A stretch of DNA of 64,000 nucleotides from Rhodamnia argentea (taxonomy: Eukaryota > Streptophyta > Magnoliopsida > Myrtales > Myrtaceae). Positions 12,430 to 25,666 of the stretch are shown here, piece after piece (within the stretch, counting starts at the first letter, position 1; each line of letters opens with the position of its first letter). The notes under the pieces were generated by a model. It saw only the letters and a list, made by a program, of their open reading frames with translations, did not search any database and was not told the origin of the DNA. Made by a program: the position numbers and the translations under genes. The stretch is from the NCBI RefSeq assembly GCF_020921035.1, contig NC_063155.1, forward strand, positions 31,613,294 through 31,677,293. Direction: 5' to 3'.

Positions 12430-13800
12430 CTATAACGATTGTCGCCTTGGCCAAGACGCATTGCCAATCCCTGACCTAAAAAGCAAGGCTCCCACCAATA
12501 TAGAAGCTAAGGGAACTGTGAGATTGTTACCAAGCTCAGACCTCAGGGGATGTAATTCCACCAGTGCAGATGCAAGAGAGACCTTCAAGAAACCTGAAAG
12601 CATCTCCCAACTTCTTTGGTTTTAACCAAATGAAGAAAAATAGGACGTAAACCTGTAAACAAAGCAAATTGTACCAGTCAGGCCACTGCTCAAGCAGTTT
12701 TTAGTTTGCGGTCAATGATGAATAATAAAAAATTGAATGGACGACAACCCGAGGTATGCAAAAAATGCAGCCGAGACCACTGCTATGCTACCAGCTTACA
12801 ATTTATTAATGTGGTAAGGGATTTTACGATGGCCAAACCACCTTCTAATATGAAAACAAGCAAAACAGGTGTCTAAGCATAAGCTTTGCCCTTTTTTCAT
12901 TTTTGGATGCCTGGGTGAAGGAGGCCAATCAACACTATGTCACGCAGTTAATAACTATGTTTCATCTGAGCCTCGACCAAGGATAACATCATCTATTGAA
13001 TGAAGGAGATACCTTCACGCAATTATCCAATTTGGCATTAACCACTCTAAAAGTATTTCTCAAGTAGGCAAGGGGCACATCCCATGACATTGAACAAGTT
13101 GCAAGCACACCTTCCCGTTAATTTTTGCAGAACATACTCGAACATGCCGGCGTAACACCAGAAAAAAAAAATGGGAGTTAAGATTACTACACCATCTCCA
13201 GCGCGGAGGTTGCATATTACTGTAATTGCTATTGGCGAAGTTGTCCAGTTATGTATGCACAAGGTAACCTAATTGTGAAATCATAAAATAGTGGCCCTTT
13301 AAGAAGATCTCTGGAAGAGAGATGAAGATGATTTCAGTTTCAGAAGCTGAAGCAAAGTTTCGTGGAAACAAAATAGAAGAGGAGAAGGATCAGCTGATCA
13401 ACAACAAAAATCTAAAGAAACTGATTCCTCCACTAGATTGAACTGCTTGACAGGGTAGATCACTTATCAAATAGCTGATGTAAGAAGCAGACATTCTGAT
13501 TATGCTAATATAAACGATTCCATCCCATCAAACCTAGTTCACCTGTGTTGTATAAAGTTTCCAAATGCCAGATCCCACAAGAAGCATGCGTACGACGTTA
13601 AGCCCTGGAATTGTAGCAGCTAACAGGCACCCTGATGCCCAGAACTGCAATGCATTAGCAATAGCCACTTCACCAAACAGATAACCCAGGAGAATTTGAA
13701 GAAGTTGGTTAGTCGTCAGATTACCTGAACAGTAGCCAGCAAAGCATGAAAGTAGTCCGATGCTCACATGCTTTAAGTTTCCAAATGAGGAAAACAAGAC
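12430..13800 (-). pseudogene. FOLK: Decayed farnesol kinase (FOLK, polyprenol kinase family)
   Basis: Pieces of a plastid farnesol kinase lie in the right order on the minus strand. At 13726-13790 is NLKHVSIGL, then CWLLFS after a one-base shift near 13750. At 13543-13644 is IPGLNVVRMLL, with another shift near 13625. At 13190-13255 is TTSPIAITVICNLRAGDG. At 12751-12795 is AGSIAVVSAA, and at 12430-12593 is a last exon with ASALVE and NNLTVPLAS up to a stop. Family proteins read about the same, with CAGDG and DDNLT where this copy has RAGDG and GNNLT. Some splice sites survive, but at least two frameshifts, damaged middle exons and no recognisable N-terminal or transit-peptide exons upstream argue for a pseudogene. 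FOLK recycles farnesol to farnesyl phosphate. An intact copy may exist elsewhere in the genome. Confidence 0.75.
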
Positions 13801-14782
13801 GATTTAGATGTAATGAACAGCTTGAAAACAGCAATGGCTCACATAACTTGTTTTGCTTATAAGGACTGCTTTGAGATTGAGATACAAATAAAAATGGGCC
13901 TCATAAGATGGATTTGATTAGATTGAATCGAGAGAATAGATTGATTACTCGAACATCTATATATACTACGAAAGATGTACGAGTTCAAGGATCAAACACT
14001 AATGTTTACATCGAATGTGTTCTCCCCTTTCTTATTGGAGCCGCATCTTCTGAGAACAGACGAATGCTACAAAGTACAAACCACAGAGGATGACAACAAA
14101 CCAATTTGTCGAAATTCTTGAGTGCAAGACTAACTAGAACATGGGCCATGATCTGCCACATTACTAGGATGGGCCGGACCTTGCCAGCTTTAGAGAATGG
14201 GCGGGCTCCGCCTGGATGTCCTCACCGAGTGTACCAGGACACGAGCCGATATAAGAATGGGTCGGACCAAGTATCGGACTGGACTGTCGGAGTCCGAAGT
14301 CTGACACTTGACAGTTGACAGTGTCGCAGCCATTTTTTTTTTTTTTTGTCTTGCAGCGAAGCGTAAAGGACAGCCACTGAAGCGAAGCGACGACAGCAAC
14401 CGGAACCGAGTCCTGACTATTTACTAGTATGAGCACCAACCTCCCCACCAGAACCTTAATCTCGTCAGTTTTCTGGTCTCTGTTTCACCGTTCGCTTTGG
14501 TGTAAGTTCTTTGGCTCTCTCTCTCTCGTTCGGCTGCAGTTATTCTTTGATTGTTTATTGATGAAGGGAATATATGCTTGAAATTGTCCTTCCTTCGAAT
14601 TGGCTGAACTGGAGTTTACTTCTCCCTTTGGGGTGCTGCGAAACTCGGCGAAAAGGAGCAAAAACCATAATCTTTTGAGGTCTCCTTTTAGGTAAAGCTC
14701 TCGTCAACTGAGTGTCTCAAGAATTCCTCTGAGTTGACGTGAGCTTCAACTCTTGGTGTCTCCAATCTTGAAGACTGATAAT
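13801..14782. promoter_or_regulatory. Upstream region and 5'UTR intron of the PPR-like gene
   Basis: Divergent spacer between the FOLK relic and the PPR-like gene. A probable 5'UTR intron runs from 14502 (donor gtaagt) to 14691 (acceptor tccttttag), with a CT-rich tract at 14514-14528. I see no FOLK-like exon here, so the 5' part of that gene is missing. Confidence 0.5.
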
Positions 14783-16998
14783 ATGGCCTTTGCATATGGC
14801 TTTGCTTCTTCCACGAAATTGAGGTTTTTACCTTTCCCGTCCTTTTCACATCAATCGGCTGCCCTTCAGCTTTTTGCGACTCCATCTAAGCAAAATTGCA
14901 CCATAGCTTGTTATTTGAGAATACGATCGGGAATTCGCAGCCAAAAAAATCATCCCTTTTCCACCACTGGAACTAGAAGGTTCCCCAGATTTTCGCTGAG
15001 CAAGCCTCTGGAATTGGAGCAATTCGTGACGAGTGATGATGAAGATGAAATGAGCGATGGGTTCTTTGAGGCAATCGAGGAATTAGAGCGGATGACGAGG
15101 GAGCCGTCTGATGTTCTCGAGGAAATGAATGACCGTCTCTCGGCAAGGGAATTGCAGTTGGTGCTCGTGTACTTCTCTCAAGAGGGGAGGGACTCGTGGT
15201 GTGCACTTGAGGTATTTGAGTGGTTGAAGAAGGAGAACAGGGTTGATAAGGAGACCATGGAGCTCATGGTTGCGCTAATGTGCGGTTGGATGAAGAAGTT
15301 GATTGAAGGAGCACATGATGTTGGTGATGTGGTTGACCTTCTGGTTGACATGGACTGTGTTGGCTTAAAGCCTAGCTTTAGCATGATCGAGAAGGTGATT
15401 TCGCTGTATTGGGAGGTCGCAAAGAAGGATGAGGCAATTCTGTTTGTCAAGGAAGTCTTGAGGCGCGGCATTGCTTATTCCGATGATGATGGCGAGGGTC
15501 ATAAAGGAGGCCCAACTGGGTATCTGGCTTGGAAGATGATGGTAAGCTTATGTCCTTACTTTGCTGATCTTATGGTCCTGTTTAACGGAAATTTGTATTA
15601 GTAACTATAGGCGGTTATTTGTTAAGTGCGTTTGGGTGCTATAGTTCTTCCTGCAGCAGTTTGTAGCTGGATGGGTGGTATTTTTGACTGGTTACATTGT
15701 GTTCTATATCAAGATTATATAGCGGGGTCATGTAACATAGTCACTGTGGCATATTCATGTCACTTATCATAGAAACGTTCTTGTGAGCTGGGCAGGGTTA
15801 GTTCTGAGGGCAGAACTGAACCTCCCCAGCCCTAACCAACTCATGGCCATTGGAAGAGGGTACTAGAGCAATTGGTTCTGGAATCAGCCAGTTCCTAGTT
15901 CAGCATGTGAACTGGTCTTTTACCTTTTTTTTTTTTTTTTTGCATTTACACTTATTTTAGCTGTAGGCGACTTGAGAAATGACAAGATGCAGCAACTCTG
16001 TTCTTGAGTCTCAGCAAAAGGAACATGTAATTTTTCACCATTTTTTTTTTACTTAACTATTACTTGGGATTCCAGGTTCTTGGAACATTGAACCTACCTG
16101 GTTACCATGTTGAACTAAACTGAATTCTAAGCCCTTCACAAAGGAATCCTGACCTCTGTGACTCTTCTTGGCAAGCAAATTTTGGACTTTTAGCAAACTT
16201 TAATTCCTGAACTGTACATGTCAGGTGGACGGCAACTACAGGGATGCGGTCAAATTGGTGATACATCTCAGAGAATCGGGGCTTAGGCCGGAGGTTTACA
16301 GCTACCTCATTGCGATGACTGCTGTGGTTAAAGAGCTAAATGAATTTGCTAAAGCCTTGCGCAGGCTGAAAGGACTTGCTAAGAATAGTTTGATAGCTGA
16401 TCTTGATGTTGAAAACGTTGCTCTAATTGAGAAGTATCAGTCAGATATCCTGGCTGATGGCATCTGCTTATCCCAATGGGTCATAGAAGAGGGAAGCTCC
16501 TCTATTCGTGGAGTAGTTCATGAGAGGCTTCTTGCCATGTATATATGTGCTGGTCATGGTCTTGAAGCAGAAAGACAGCTTTGGGAAATGAAGCTTGTGG
16601 GTAAGGAAGCTGATAGTGACCTTCACGACATTGTTTTAGCTATCTGTGCTTCCCAGAAGGAGGTCAACGCTATAGGACGCTTGCTTACTAGAACGGAGAT
16701 TGCTAGTTCTATGCGGAAGAAAAGAACCTTCTCGTGGTTGTTGAGAGGCTATATTAAAGGTGGACACTTTGATGACGCTGCCGATGCTCTAATTAAAATG
16801 CTTGACTTGGGTGTGTATCCAGACTATTTGGACCGGGCAGCTGTGCTGCAGGGCTTGAGAAGTAGAATTCAACAATCAGGAGATGTGGGTGGTTATCTCA
16901 AACTTTGCAAGCGCCTTTCCGATGCCAATTTGATTGGACCTTGTCTGGTGTATGTCTATGTTAAGAAACATAAGCTTTGGATCGTGCGGATGCTTTGA
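14783..16998 (+). CDS. PPR-like protein, At2g30100 type, probably plastid-targeted
   Basis: Two coding exons, 14783-15541 and 16225-16998, joined in phase 0 by a GT-AG intron, giving 510 aa. The ATG at 14783 is the first one in the frame; in-frame sequence before it has no ATG. The first 70 residues are Ser/Arg-rich with few acids, like a chloroplast transit peptide. Next comes an acidic stretch (TSDDEDEMSDGFFEAIEELERM), then helical pairs: ALEVFEWLKKE, LLVDMDCVGLKPSFSMIEKVI, LVIHLRESGLRPEVYSYLIAM and ALIKMLDLGVYPDY. These are PPR-style repeats, some degenerate, as in the Arabidopsis protein (about the same length in memory). PPR proteins bind organelle RNA; the target here is unknown. The UBL-LRR and E1 genes follow in this window, as At2g30105 and UBA1 follow At2g30100 in Arabidopsis. 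Confidence 0.88.
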
Positions 16999-18039
16999 AT
17001 GGTTCAGATAAAGAGCTCAGAGGCTCCTATATCCCACTTTTTGTTTGAGGTCGATGACTTCTTAAGATACAGCGCTAGATGCCAGTTGTTTAGCTCTGGT
17101 TTCTCGCTTTGTAAATTCTGTACAATGTGTCAGTGTCTTGGTTACAAAATGAAGGCATTTTCTACACGTTGGTGTCTGTAAACACGAGGAATTGTTCAGT
17201 ATATATTTTGTCTAATACACAAATACATGAACTACGGCCTACAAGTATAATTTTGCATAATATGGTTTTAATATTTACTCGTCCTCCGCAGTGCTTTTAT
17301 GTGCATCGCTGTCTCTCTTGATTCACTTATTACAATTTATGCTTAGTGAGCTAATATGACTTTGGTCTGTTCATAAAGTACCGTCTTTGTCTTTCTGCTA
17401 TGTAATTAACAGATGGAGCTATGTATCTGGTGTACAATACTTAATTGGTTATGTTCATTGGAGTTGATGTGGAATTAAGTCGGTAGACTTTTTCTTGGTT
17501 ATCCAAAACCAAAGATGTGTTTCTGCAGTTGAGCAAGGACTTACCAGCTGGGTGTCTTGTAATAGTAACTTCTAATATGAGTACAAGGAGTGATAAAGAT
17601 AACTATCCTCACCACCTGTTATTTGGTCTGCAAGAGTATATGGCAACCAGGGCAACAATTTATTTTGTGCAGCAGTGCATCTTCATAGAGAGATATCGGT
17701 CTTTCCTGAAGAAATGCTCTCCAAAATTGAAGAGCTTCCGAGCAATAAGAAGCATTAGAACAGAAGGGAGTGAGAACAACGGAGATGGACATTGGTGGGT
17801 CAATATAAGAAAACAATCTTTGGTGATTTTTATTGGCGTGATCTCACGAGTGACGTAAAAACCAGGTTTTGCATTGCAGAAAGTAAAGCAAACCAGAGTG
17901 ATTCCTGTACTCATTTTCATTTATCTACAACTACCGCAAACCTCTAGAGAAATACTTAGTGCATACTTTGCACAAGCTGCTTCCGATGCCCACAGAGAAA
18001 CCGGGTAAAACATTAAAGACCTACAGCACATCTTATAAT
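16999..18039. other. Convergent intergenic region
   Basis: Spacer between the 3' ends of the PPR-like gene (+) and the pseudokinase gene (-). It holds both 3'UTRs and AT-rich sequence. The frame at 17517-17858 is not family-like and I do not call it. Confidence 0.6.
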
Positions 18040-21000
18040 TTACCCCCGAGGTTCAGACTTCACCTCTTCGCTTGATACTGTAGACATAATTTCAAGTTCT
18101 GCCCACCAAAGGGGAGATAATTTTGGGGAAACTGCATCAGGTTCCATTGTTGTGATCTCTTTCAACTTGGTCACGACCTCTCTCATTCTTGGTCGCTGGT
18201 GAGGATTAGGATTGAGACATTCTCTCATCACTGCAAGCAATTTTCGGAGAACATCTTCTTGAAAAGATTTCAAAGTTGGATCCACCGTATCTTTTGTGGG
18301 CATCTCCCCTCTAAGACACTTAGACGTCCAGTCGGCTAGAAAACCTCTATCCATCGAGTACGGGATCCTGCCGGTTATTATTTCGAACATAATGACGCCT
18401 AAGTTGTACACATTACTCTCTGGATCAACTGTTGGTGTTTCCAAGAATTCGAGAGCAGCAGATCCAATTTTTGTGGCAACTGAGTCATTGCAGAAACTGA
18501 AATCTGATAGTTTAGCTGCATAGTCCTCGGTCAGGTACACGGATGAAGACTGCAGATTCCTGTGTGCTATTGGCGGTTTCAGCTCATGTATGTACTCAAG
18601 GCAGTAAGATATGCCCATTATTATCCGTAATCTCATCCCCCAGTCCAAGTGCTCCGATTCTTTGACTGCATGACGGACAAAAGAATCATCAAAACCAACA
18701 AGATATTATCGGGATTTGACTTTCTGCAATGCACAAGCCCGACCCCACATAATCTGTCCATGCTTCTTCCCATTAGTTGATACCTCATTACTTGGATACC
18801 AGGATATTCATAAGTCAAAAGTACTTACTGTGCAGATGCTCAAAGAGAGTTCCATTTGGGGCATACTCAAAAACCAACATTCTCGTGAAAGGCTTCTCCT
18901 CCTCACAAAATCCGATGAGGTTCACAAAATTCTTGTGGTTCACCTTTGATAATGTGTCTATCTGAGGATTGACGAAAGCCAAATATTCAGCGATTCAGTG
19001 TAAATGTTTAACTTCCACAATATTCTAGCTCAAAAGTAGCAGATAAATAGTGTTGCTCAATTACCTTCTTCCTGAACTGGGCCTCGAAGTTTTTTGACCA
19101 GTTATTAGGAGATGCAGCCGCGCTTGATGTCACAGCGATTTCAACTCCACTAGATAATGTCCCTTTGTAAACTGTGCCATCCGATAGGGTGCCGATTATA
19201 TTACTGAAATCCTCACAAGCTGCTTCAAGTTCGGACCGCTGTAGTTTAGGTACACCTGAAGTGAAAACACCCCGCCATTAAGAGACAAAAAAAACTTATT
19301 GGCCCGGAAAAGTTGAGTAATACTTGCACGGTTGCACCTGAGTGGAAGGACTGGAAGATGAAGTTTGTTCTGTATATGTGCCACACAGTAAAGGAGGGTG
19401 GGAGTTCCCCTTCACTTTTCCTATGACGTAGATTATGGAATCCAAAATTTGACCCTAGTAGGATAATCATAACCTTTTTCAGTGAAAAAGACTAGATATT
19501 ACAGGCAAAGACAAGTGACTTTTCTTCAGAACTGCCATTTTCTCAAGCCTATTCTCAGAAGATTCAGTTACTCAAGCAATATGTGCTATAACAAGATCAA
19601 TCTTCTATGCTAGAGCTTCTATAGTTTTGGGAAAGCAAGATTAGTCTCTCACTCTCTTGTCAGAATATTTCGGATGCCATCCCTACAAATGTATCTTGGT
19701 CTTACATTCTTGGAACTCTCTATAGTGAATTCAAGATCCTAACCCTCTTGCTGATTGACTTATGCTTCTAGCCTGCTACTGAGTTGCTACACTAATTGCT
19801 TGGAACTTTTTACTTTTACTACAGCTATCGGCATATTCCCTTGTTTCCCTCAAGAACAATGATTACCTGTTACAAAAGCTTTCTGCAGTTGCCCACTCAA
19901 CCCTGTGGCCCAAGGTTTCACTGTGACCACCTTATGGCGTTGGAAGAAGAACACGGCAGCAGCCAAGATTAAGATTACTGCTAACCCTGCAATTATTGCG
20001 ACAGAAATGATGACCATTTGATGCTTCCTGTTGGAGTGAGTACTAAGATTTGGACCAGAAGTTGAAACAGGAGGAGGCGCTGTGATCCAGTTCTTTGGGG
20101 GCGCAACAACAGGATGCTTTGGTAATGTCGGTGCATGAACAGGTGTGATAATTGGTGAGGGTGAAGGAGTCAGAGAGATGCTCCGAGGAGATTCTGATGG
20201 GGAAGAATGGAGAGGCTTCAATGGGGAGGGTGATGGAGCAAATAATGGTTTTGGTGAGAGAAATGGGCCCCCTGAGGGTGCTCTTGAATGTGAATTTGGT
20301 GAAGGAGATGGTGAAGATGACTTGAGACCATGGGATGACGGTATGGGAACAGGAGATGGTGATGCTTCAGAACTCTTCTTATTAGGTTTTTCCCCACTGT
20401 TTTCGGATGGTGTCGGGGCCTCTATTGCCAGTATCAGCCTCCTGTAAGTTGCAGTTTGAGGATGCACACCATTCCTAAAGTGGATATCAAAGATTACCAA
20501 TAATGAGATACAAATAGGATAGTCAAAACTCTATAAAGTAATAGTTTGAACTTGATTTAGGTCAAATTCCAATTGAACATCTGATGTAAAGAGTGTGTAT
20601 TATGTAAAAAATGAAGCTAAGCAACCACCACCATATCAGCAATAAGCTCCAATTCTCTTACCAGTTAATAGACATGCCGTTAGAGTCTGCTCCTATGGCA
20701 AGATTACTTTCTTGCGTTTCATGCATCTGCGATTCAGAGATCATCTTCAGCTCATCTATTTCAGGAGATATACAACCCATGAACTCATTGTTGTCAAGCA
20801 ATCTGCATTAGAAATGAAGTAATCAATTTGATCAGGATCCAGCATATTCCGACTTAGAAGGAAGTGAACAGCACGGGGAATTAATGAACGTACAGGGTTG
20901 TGAGGGACAGATTATTGCCAAGCTCAGAAGGAAAAGGACCGCTAAAATTGTTGTATCCCAAGTCCAACACTTCCAGCTCCTTCAGTTTTGTAATCTCCCC

Positions 21001-22202
21001 AGGGATGTTTCCCCAGAAAGAATTATTGCGTAGAATACTGCAGAGGAAGGAGAAAAATTAGACTAAATATCCATATTCTGGGTCCAGTATCAAAAATTTA
21101 TGAGAATGTATCTATTTTTTTTTCTAACCAGCAGCATGTGTATGCTTACATGGATTTTACATGAGTCAGCTTCCCCAGTTCAGGAGTTAGCATTCCCTCG
21201 AGACCAAGATCTTTCAAGTTCCTGCATGGAGCGTGAGGCAAAGTAATTAGATGAACATAAAAATGGAGATGAACATTGAAAAGAAGTATTTAATCCAGAT
21301 CTAAAGCTTAAATTCTGAGCAGCTGTAAATGCTTTGACTTTGTCATGAACAGACCAGCTGTGGACATATTTTTGAAAAAGATATTGAGAATTGTTATTGT
21401 GCCTGAATTGAAAGATTGCAACGTCTAGCTAGACCATGATCTGCACTTCTTAGAAGGCGAAAAGCACAGATATCCTTTTACCAGAAGAATTTTCACGTTT
21501 TCTTCTCAGAAGAAAACTGATTAAAATGGATGCTTTTTTCCTTTGTCTGAAGCATTGTGACCATACAACCACTGCATAAGTTGACATATTCCAGATTTAC
21601 CAGAACCAGTATGCTGAAATGCAGCTTAGATTTCTTTAGTGAGCATCCATAGGGAAAGAAACTAACTGTTTGGATCCTACTTCAATGTATGAACGAAAGC
21701 TACATAAACATATGCAGCATTCTTATTTATGTATGAAATCAGCGTGCATTGTGATGGTACCCCAAATCCTCACATGTTGCCTTAAGCCAAAAGAGTTTTA
21801 TGTCGAACTCACAGGACCACTACTTGTCCGTCCGAGCACTCCACACCAAACCATGAACAGGAATCGACAGCTCCGACATCATCCTTCCAACTCGATAAAG
21901 CCCCATAGGGATCTCTCGACACTCCCTCGCGAAATCTTAATAATGCCTCACCTGCGTTATGACACATCTCAATCCGTTCATATTTTCCCCCGAAAAAGAT
22001 AAGAAAATAACAGAGTATAACTTCGACCCAAAAAAAAGAAAAAAAAAGAACAGAGAGTATAACTGGAAGGGACATGTATAAAGCTCGCACCTTCACTGTT
22101 GAGAGACCAACAGAAGCTCAGATTCTCGAGACAGAGTAAGAATACCGCCATTAACACCACGATTCGAAGCTTGGCTCTATTCGTTCTCAACCGGCCGTCC
22201 AT
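18040..22202 (-). CDS. LRR receptor-like pseudokinase, MRH1/MDIS1 type
   Basis: Nine coding exons (minus strand): 22202-22091, 21951-21813, 21221-21150, 21037-20894, 20802-20662, 20474-19867, 19255-19065, 18961-18829, 18665-18040. They sum to 2166 nt, 721 aa, all GT-AG and in frame. A signal peptide (LMAVFLLCLENLSFCWS) is followed by an LRR N-terminal cap (ALLRFREGVSRDPYGALSSW...CSWFGVEC), about four LRRs, a Ser/Pro-rich stalk (about 230-345), a membrane helix (356-380) and a kinase-like domain (about 410-700). The VAIK lysine is Thr448, the HRD aspartate is Asn550 and DFG is DFS at 568-570. Phosphotransfer is therefore unlikely; it probably works as a scaffold or co-receptor. Family members act in root hair growth (MRH1) and pollen tube reception of LURE peptide (MDIS1). 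Which paralogue this matches is open. Confidence 0.93.
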
Positions 22203-25200
22203 CTTTCCTAGTTGTCCCCCGTCAAGCTTTGTCCAAAATATGATGGAGGAAGATAGCTTCTGTATTCTTGTCAACTTTGACACCCAGAAGAGGACCAAAA
22301 AGAAAGGCTGAAAAACTACCGACTTTGTCGGCGAGAGTCTGCCCGAAGACCGGAAAGGAATGTGAAGAGAAGCAGAAAGTGATGGATTCTCTGCAGGTGC
22401 AAGCTAGCTTTGGAGAGGAAGAGAAGAAACCGCGTCTACCGCTTCATGGGGTGAATTTTTCATGGTAAGAATCCAAGAACAAAGAACTGAAGAAACTGGC
22501 TTTAATGTTCCTGCGGCGGAATTAGGCGCATGTCTGTCTTGTTCCCAAAGCGTGTCGTTTTAACCAGTCTGTGTTATATTATATATATAACGCCGCCCAG
22601 CCCACAGCCACGTGCCTCTCACATGCTATTCAACTTTCCCTTCCTCCGCCCATTTTTGAGGTCTACAAAGCAGGGAAAGAAAAAGAAAAAAGGGAAAATT
22701 CATTGAGAGAAAATATAATTTATTTAGGCGAAGCCAAGTTCTTGCGGATATATGCGAATGGGCCTGCCTTTGGATGCAATCAAAGTCTTTGGTGGCGAGA
22801 TTAGTTTAGTGTGAAAGTGAAACAATTCGTTGCTGCTGCATCAGCAATCAGCATACCAGGTCATGTACATGTGCACGCTGCATTATTCTTGGACATAATG
22901 GTACCGAGAACAATGTGCGGTGCGGAGAGAAAAGTGTTTGGTGTCGAATGCAAGAGACTCGGGGTTTTAAATACACGTCGCACTTCCTTTCCATTACATT
23001 GCCTTGGTTGACCTCTTCCCATATGGTCTTGAAATTTTAATGTTTGAACCATTCGTTTACCAAACTCATTGGCTTTGGTATTGTTTATTCTGTAGAATCC
23101 TGCATTTTACGGTTACTGGAACAGGTCTGCGTCAACTGAGGTATAGGGAAAAGGACTACAAACTCTGGGAAATTATGCGAGCTTGGCCAGCACAAATCAT
23201 AATGTCAAAAGTGACAGATACAGATCTTAAGTGCCTTTCACTTTGTAAAAGTCAGGATTAAGCAATCACTTTCTTTATGTTGTAGCCGAAGCGGAGAAAG
23301 TTAGAAAGCTTGAACCAGTACTTTGCCAACGCCTTTCAGTTTATTGATTCGTGCTCTGCAGATTGCTGGAAGACAATACTTTCTCACCACTCAAGTTAGA
23401 TGGGAACGTTCCTTCAATCCTGCATGCGGGTTATTCAGCGGATGTACGCCTGTTAATCTCTTGCAAGCTCACAACTTTCTCCTGTCTCGCGTAATTATGA
23501 CCTATTGTTATGCAAGAGAAACGAGTGTGCTCTGAGAATAGTAGTAAAGTTTAGCTTTGTGCTAGACGGGTCACGACTACAAGTGTCAAGAATAGCAGCA
23601 GCGATAATTCATGCAGAGTTATACAAGAATGTTGATCTGGAGAAAGAAAGACGATTGTATAACATCATCTATGGAGTAAAGCAGTGGACAGCTTCAATCG
23701 AGTTGCAGTAAAGGAATGAAAACTAGTGTCTACTCGTGGATTTTGGTAGTTCTGACAAGACCCCACCAAAGTATGCTGATTATGGTGGACTCCGTGCAAC
23801 TAAAACTGCAGTATTCAAATCATGGCTTGGAAGAGAAGTATTCAACAGAACGGGTTTTACTCTTTAATCGGAAGAGGGAATAAGACGATGTTGACTTCTA
23901 ATCTTCTGAGAGTGTATGATTGAGATGAGACCCCATTGTGATTGGGCCAAAGTTAAAAAGTACTTGAAGGAAAACAAGGGAATGCTTTTCCTCTCTAGCG
24001 AGAGATTGAGACCGAATATTCAAGCAACAGCGACTGTTGCTCTTCCCACTGCGTTGGATTAAGATCCACTATTATAAATTTTGCTTCAACATATGTTCTT
24101 CCAAGGCTTCCCAATACCCAGTGAGAAAATTAAGGAGAAAACAGAAAAAGATGCTTCATTAAATCTTTCTAGTGCCTTTTGCTCCGATTCTAATGGTATT
24201 AGGGTGTCTTAAAGAGTGGGAATGTCGCCAAGATTGCGCTGCATTTGCGCACACTTTAGTCGAAATTTGTAACGCGATGGTTTCCTCCTTTAAGCCTTAC
24301 TCTGAATTGAGAATGCAATGAAACAGATTCAGGCCGTATTCTACACGATCTTCGACAAGTAGCTTAGGCATTAAAAAGGGTGATATACAATGAGGTTGAA
24401 AAGGAACTATGAGGGGCCGATTCGCTACGAGGGGCCAGGTATATGTGACTTTGAGAACAGAAGCAGTTTCCTCTACCTTTTTGGTCACATGTGTTTGGTT
24501 TCTGTTGGGCAAATTTGTCACGTATGGTTGGATCATCTCATGAGGGCCCTTCTCTGTTCCTCTCGTCTAATTTACTATACTCAATCGACAAATGGGGCAA
24601 TAACAAGCAAGATCCACGACGGGATCACCACCATTTTTTAACACATGGTTGCTCCTGATTACTCAATCTTGTTTCTTAATGCAGGTGTTGCATTTATGAT
24701 GAGTGCGACTGGGACTCCTCATCTGATGTGGGCCTCACTTTTGTCAAACCTTTTGTTTTTTCGCTTTAAATAACATGATCAAGTCATTTGGAAAGTGCTC
24801 TGCGACCTGTTCAACCTGTGACATTGAATCTGTCATGCCATATCCCAACTGGATTGTATCTTTGTTATTGATTGCCTTTTTGGCCCAGGTTTCACGCGGT
24901 CTACTGAATTTCTAAGAACTTTGCTGGATAAGAGGAGGCATACTTCCGCTTTTTGACACAACACTCTGCTCCGTAATTTTGTGTGCCGACTCTTGAATCT
25001 TGATGGCTTAACACTTCGTTGAGTATTGCTGTGTCAATGTCCCTTTGGTGGGACTGGACAAGAAGCTGAATTTCTCTCCACATAGCAAGAGAAAAAGCTA
25101 AAAGAAAAGGTACAAGAATCAAATAATCGGTAGAGGTTCCATTTCTTTTGGGGGGGCTGAAAGGGAGTTGTCTAGTCTGGGGAGACTGCTCGTAAAAGCA

Positions 25201-25666
25201 AAGCTTTGGAGGGTCACACGCACGCTCAGAGAGAGTGGCCAGGCCAATCAATCATTGCAGTGTTGCTTTCTGTATCTTCTTTGATGCGCACACCTAACGA
25301 CTTGTGGCCTTCTGGGCTTGTGGTTCTTCCCCGTTTGCAGATGCACAGGAGTTGCACCCATCCATCTCTTCTGGTTAGTGAAACGGAAATCTTTGCTGGG
25401 CCTAGCTTGAAATCTAGTATTCTAGGTGTTAATTGTTGTCCTGAGGCTTAGGATCTCGATGGGCCTCGAACATCCACGGGCTTGCTTGCCTTCTCACATT
25501 GCAGTTCAATTAAAGTTACTGGTTCTTGAACATTGCTGATTGAATGTATTTGGCAACAGAGTGAGAAAACCAATATCATCTGCCAAATGAACGTGTACTG
25601 ATGCATTCCTGTGTACATTATTTACCCACTAACATGATGAATGAATGTGGTGTTTTTCTTACACAA
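22203..25666. other. Intergenic region between the pseudokinase promoter and the GRAS 3' end
   Basis: About 3.5 kb. The part just above 22202 is the promoter/leader of the pseudokinase gene, with a TA-rich box near 22577-22590. The rest is unique-looking sequence with many short frames but no recognisable gene or repeat. Confidence 0.55.

Noticed and set aside
17517-17858. 113-aa frame between the PPR-like and pseudokinase genes
   Set aside because: Lies in a convergent spacer with opposing frames; composition is not protein-like.
18040-18961. Active protein kinase
   Set aside because: Lys, HRD Asp and DFG Gly are all replaced, so catalytic activity is unlikely.
23004-24641. Several 65-85-aa frames in the spacer upstream of the pseudokinase gene
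   Set aside because: Short, unlike any family, and interrupted by stops in all reading directions.
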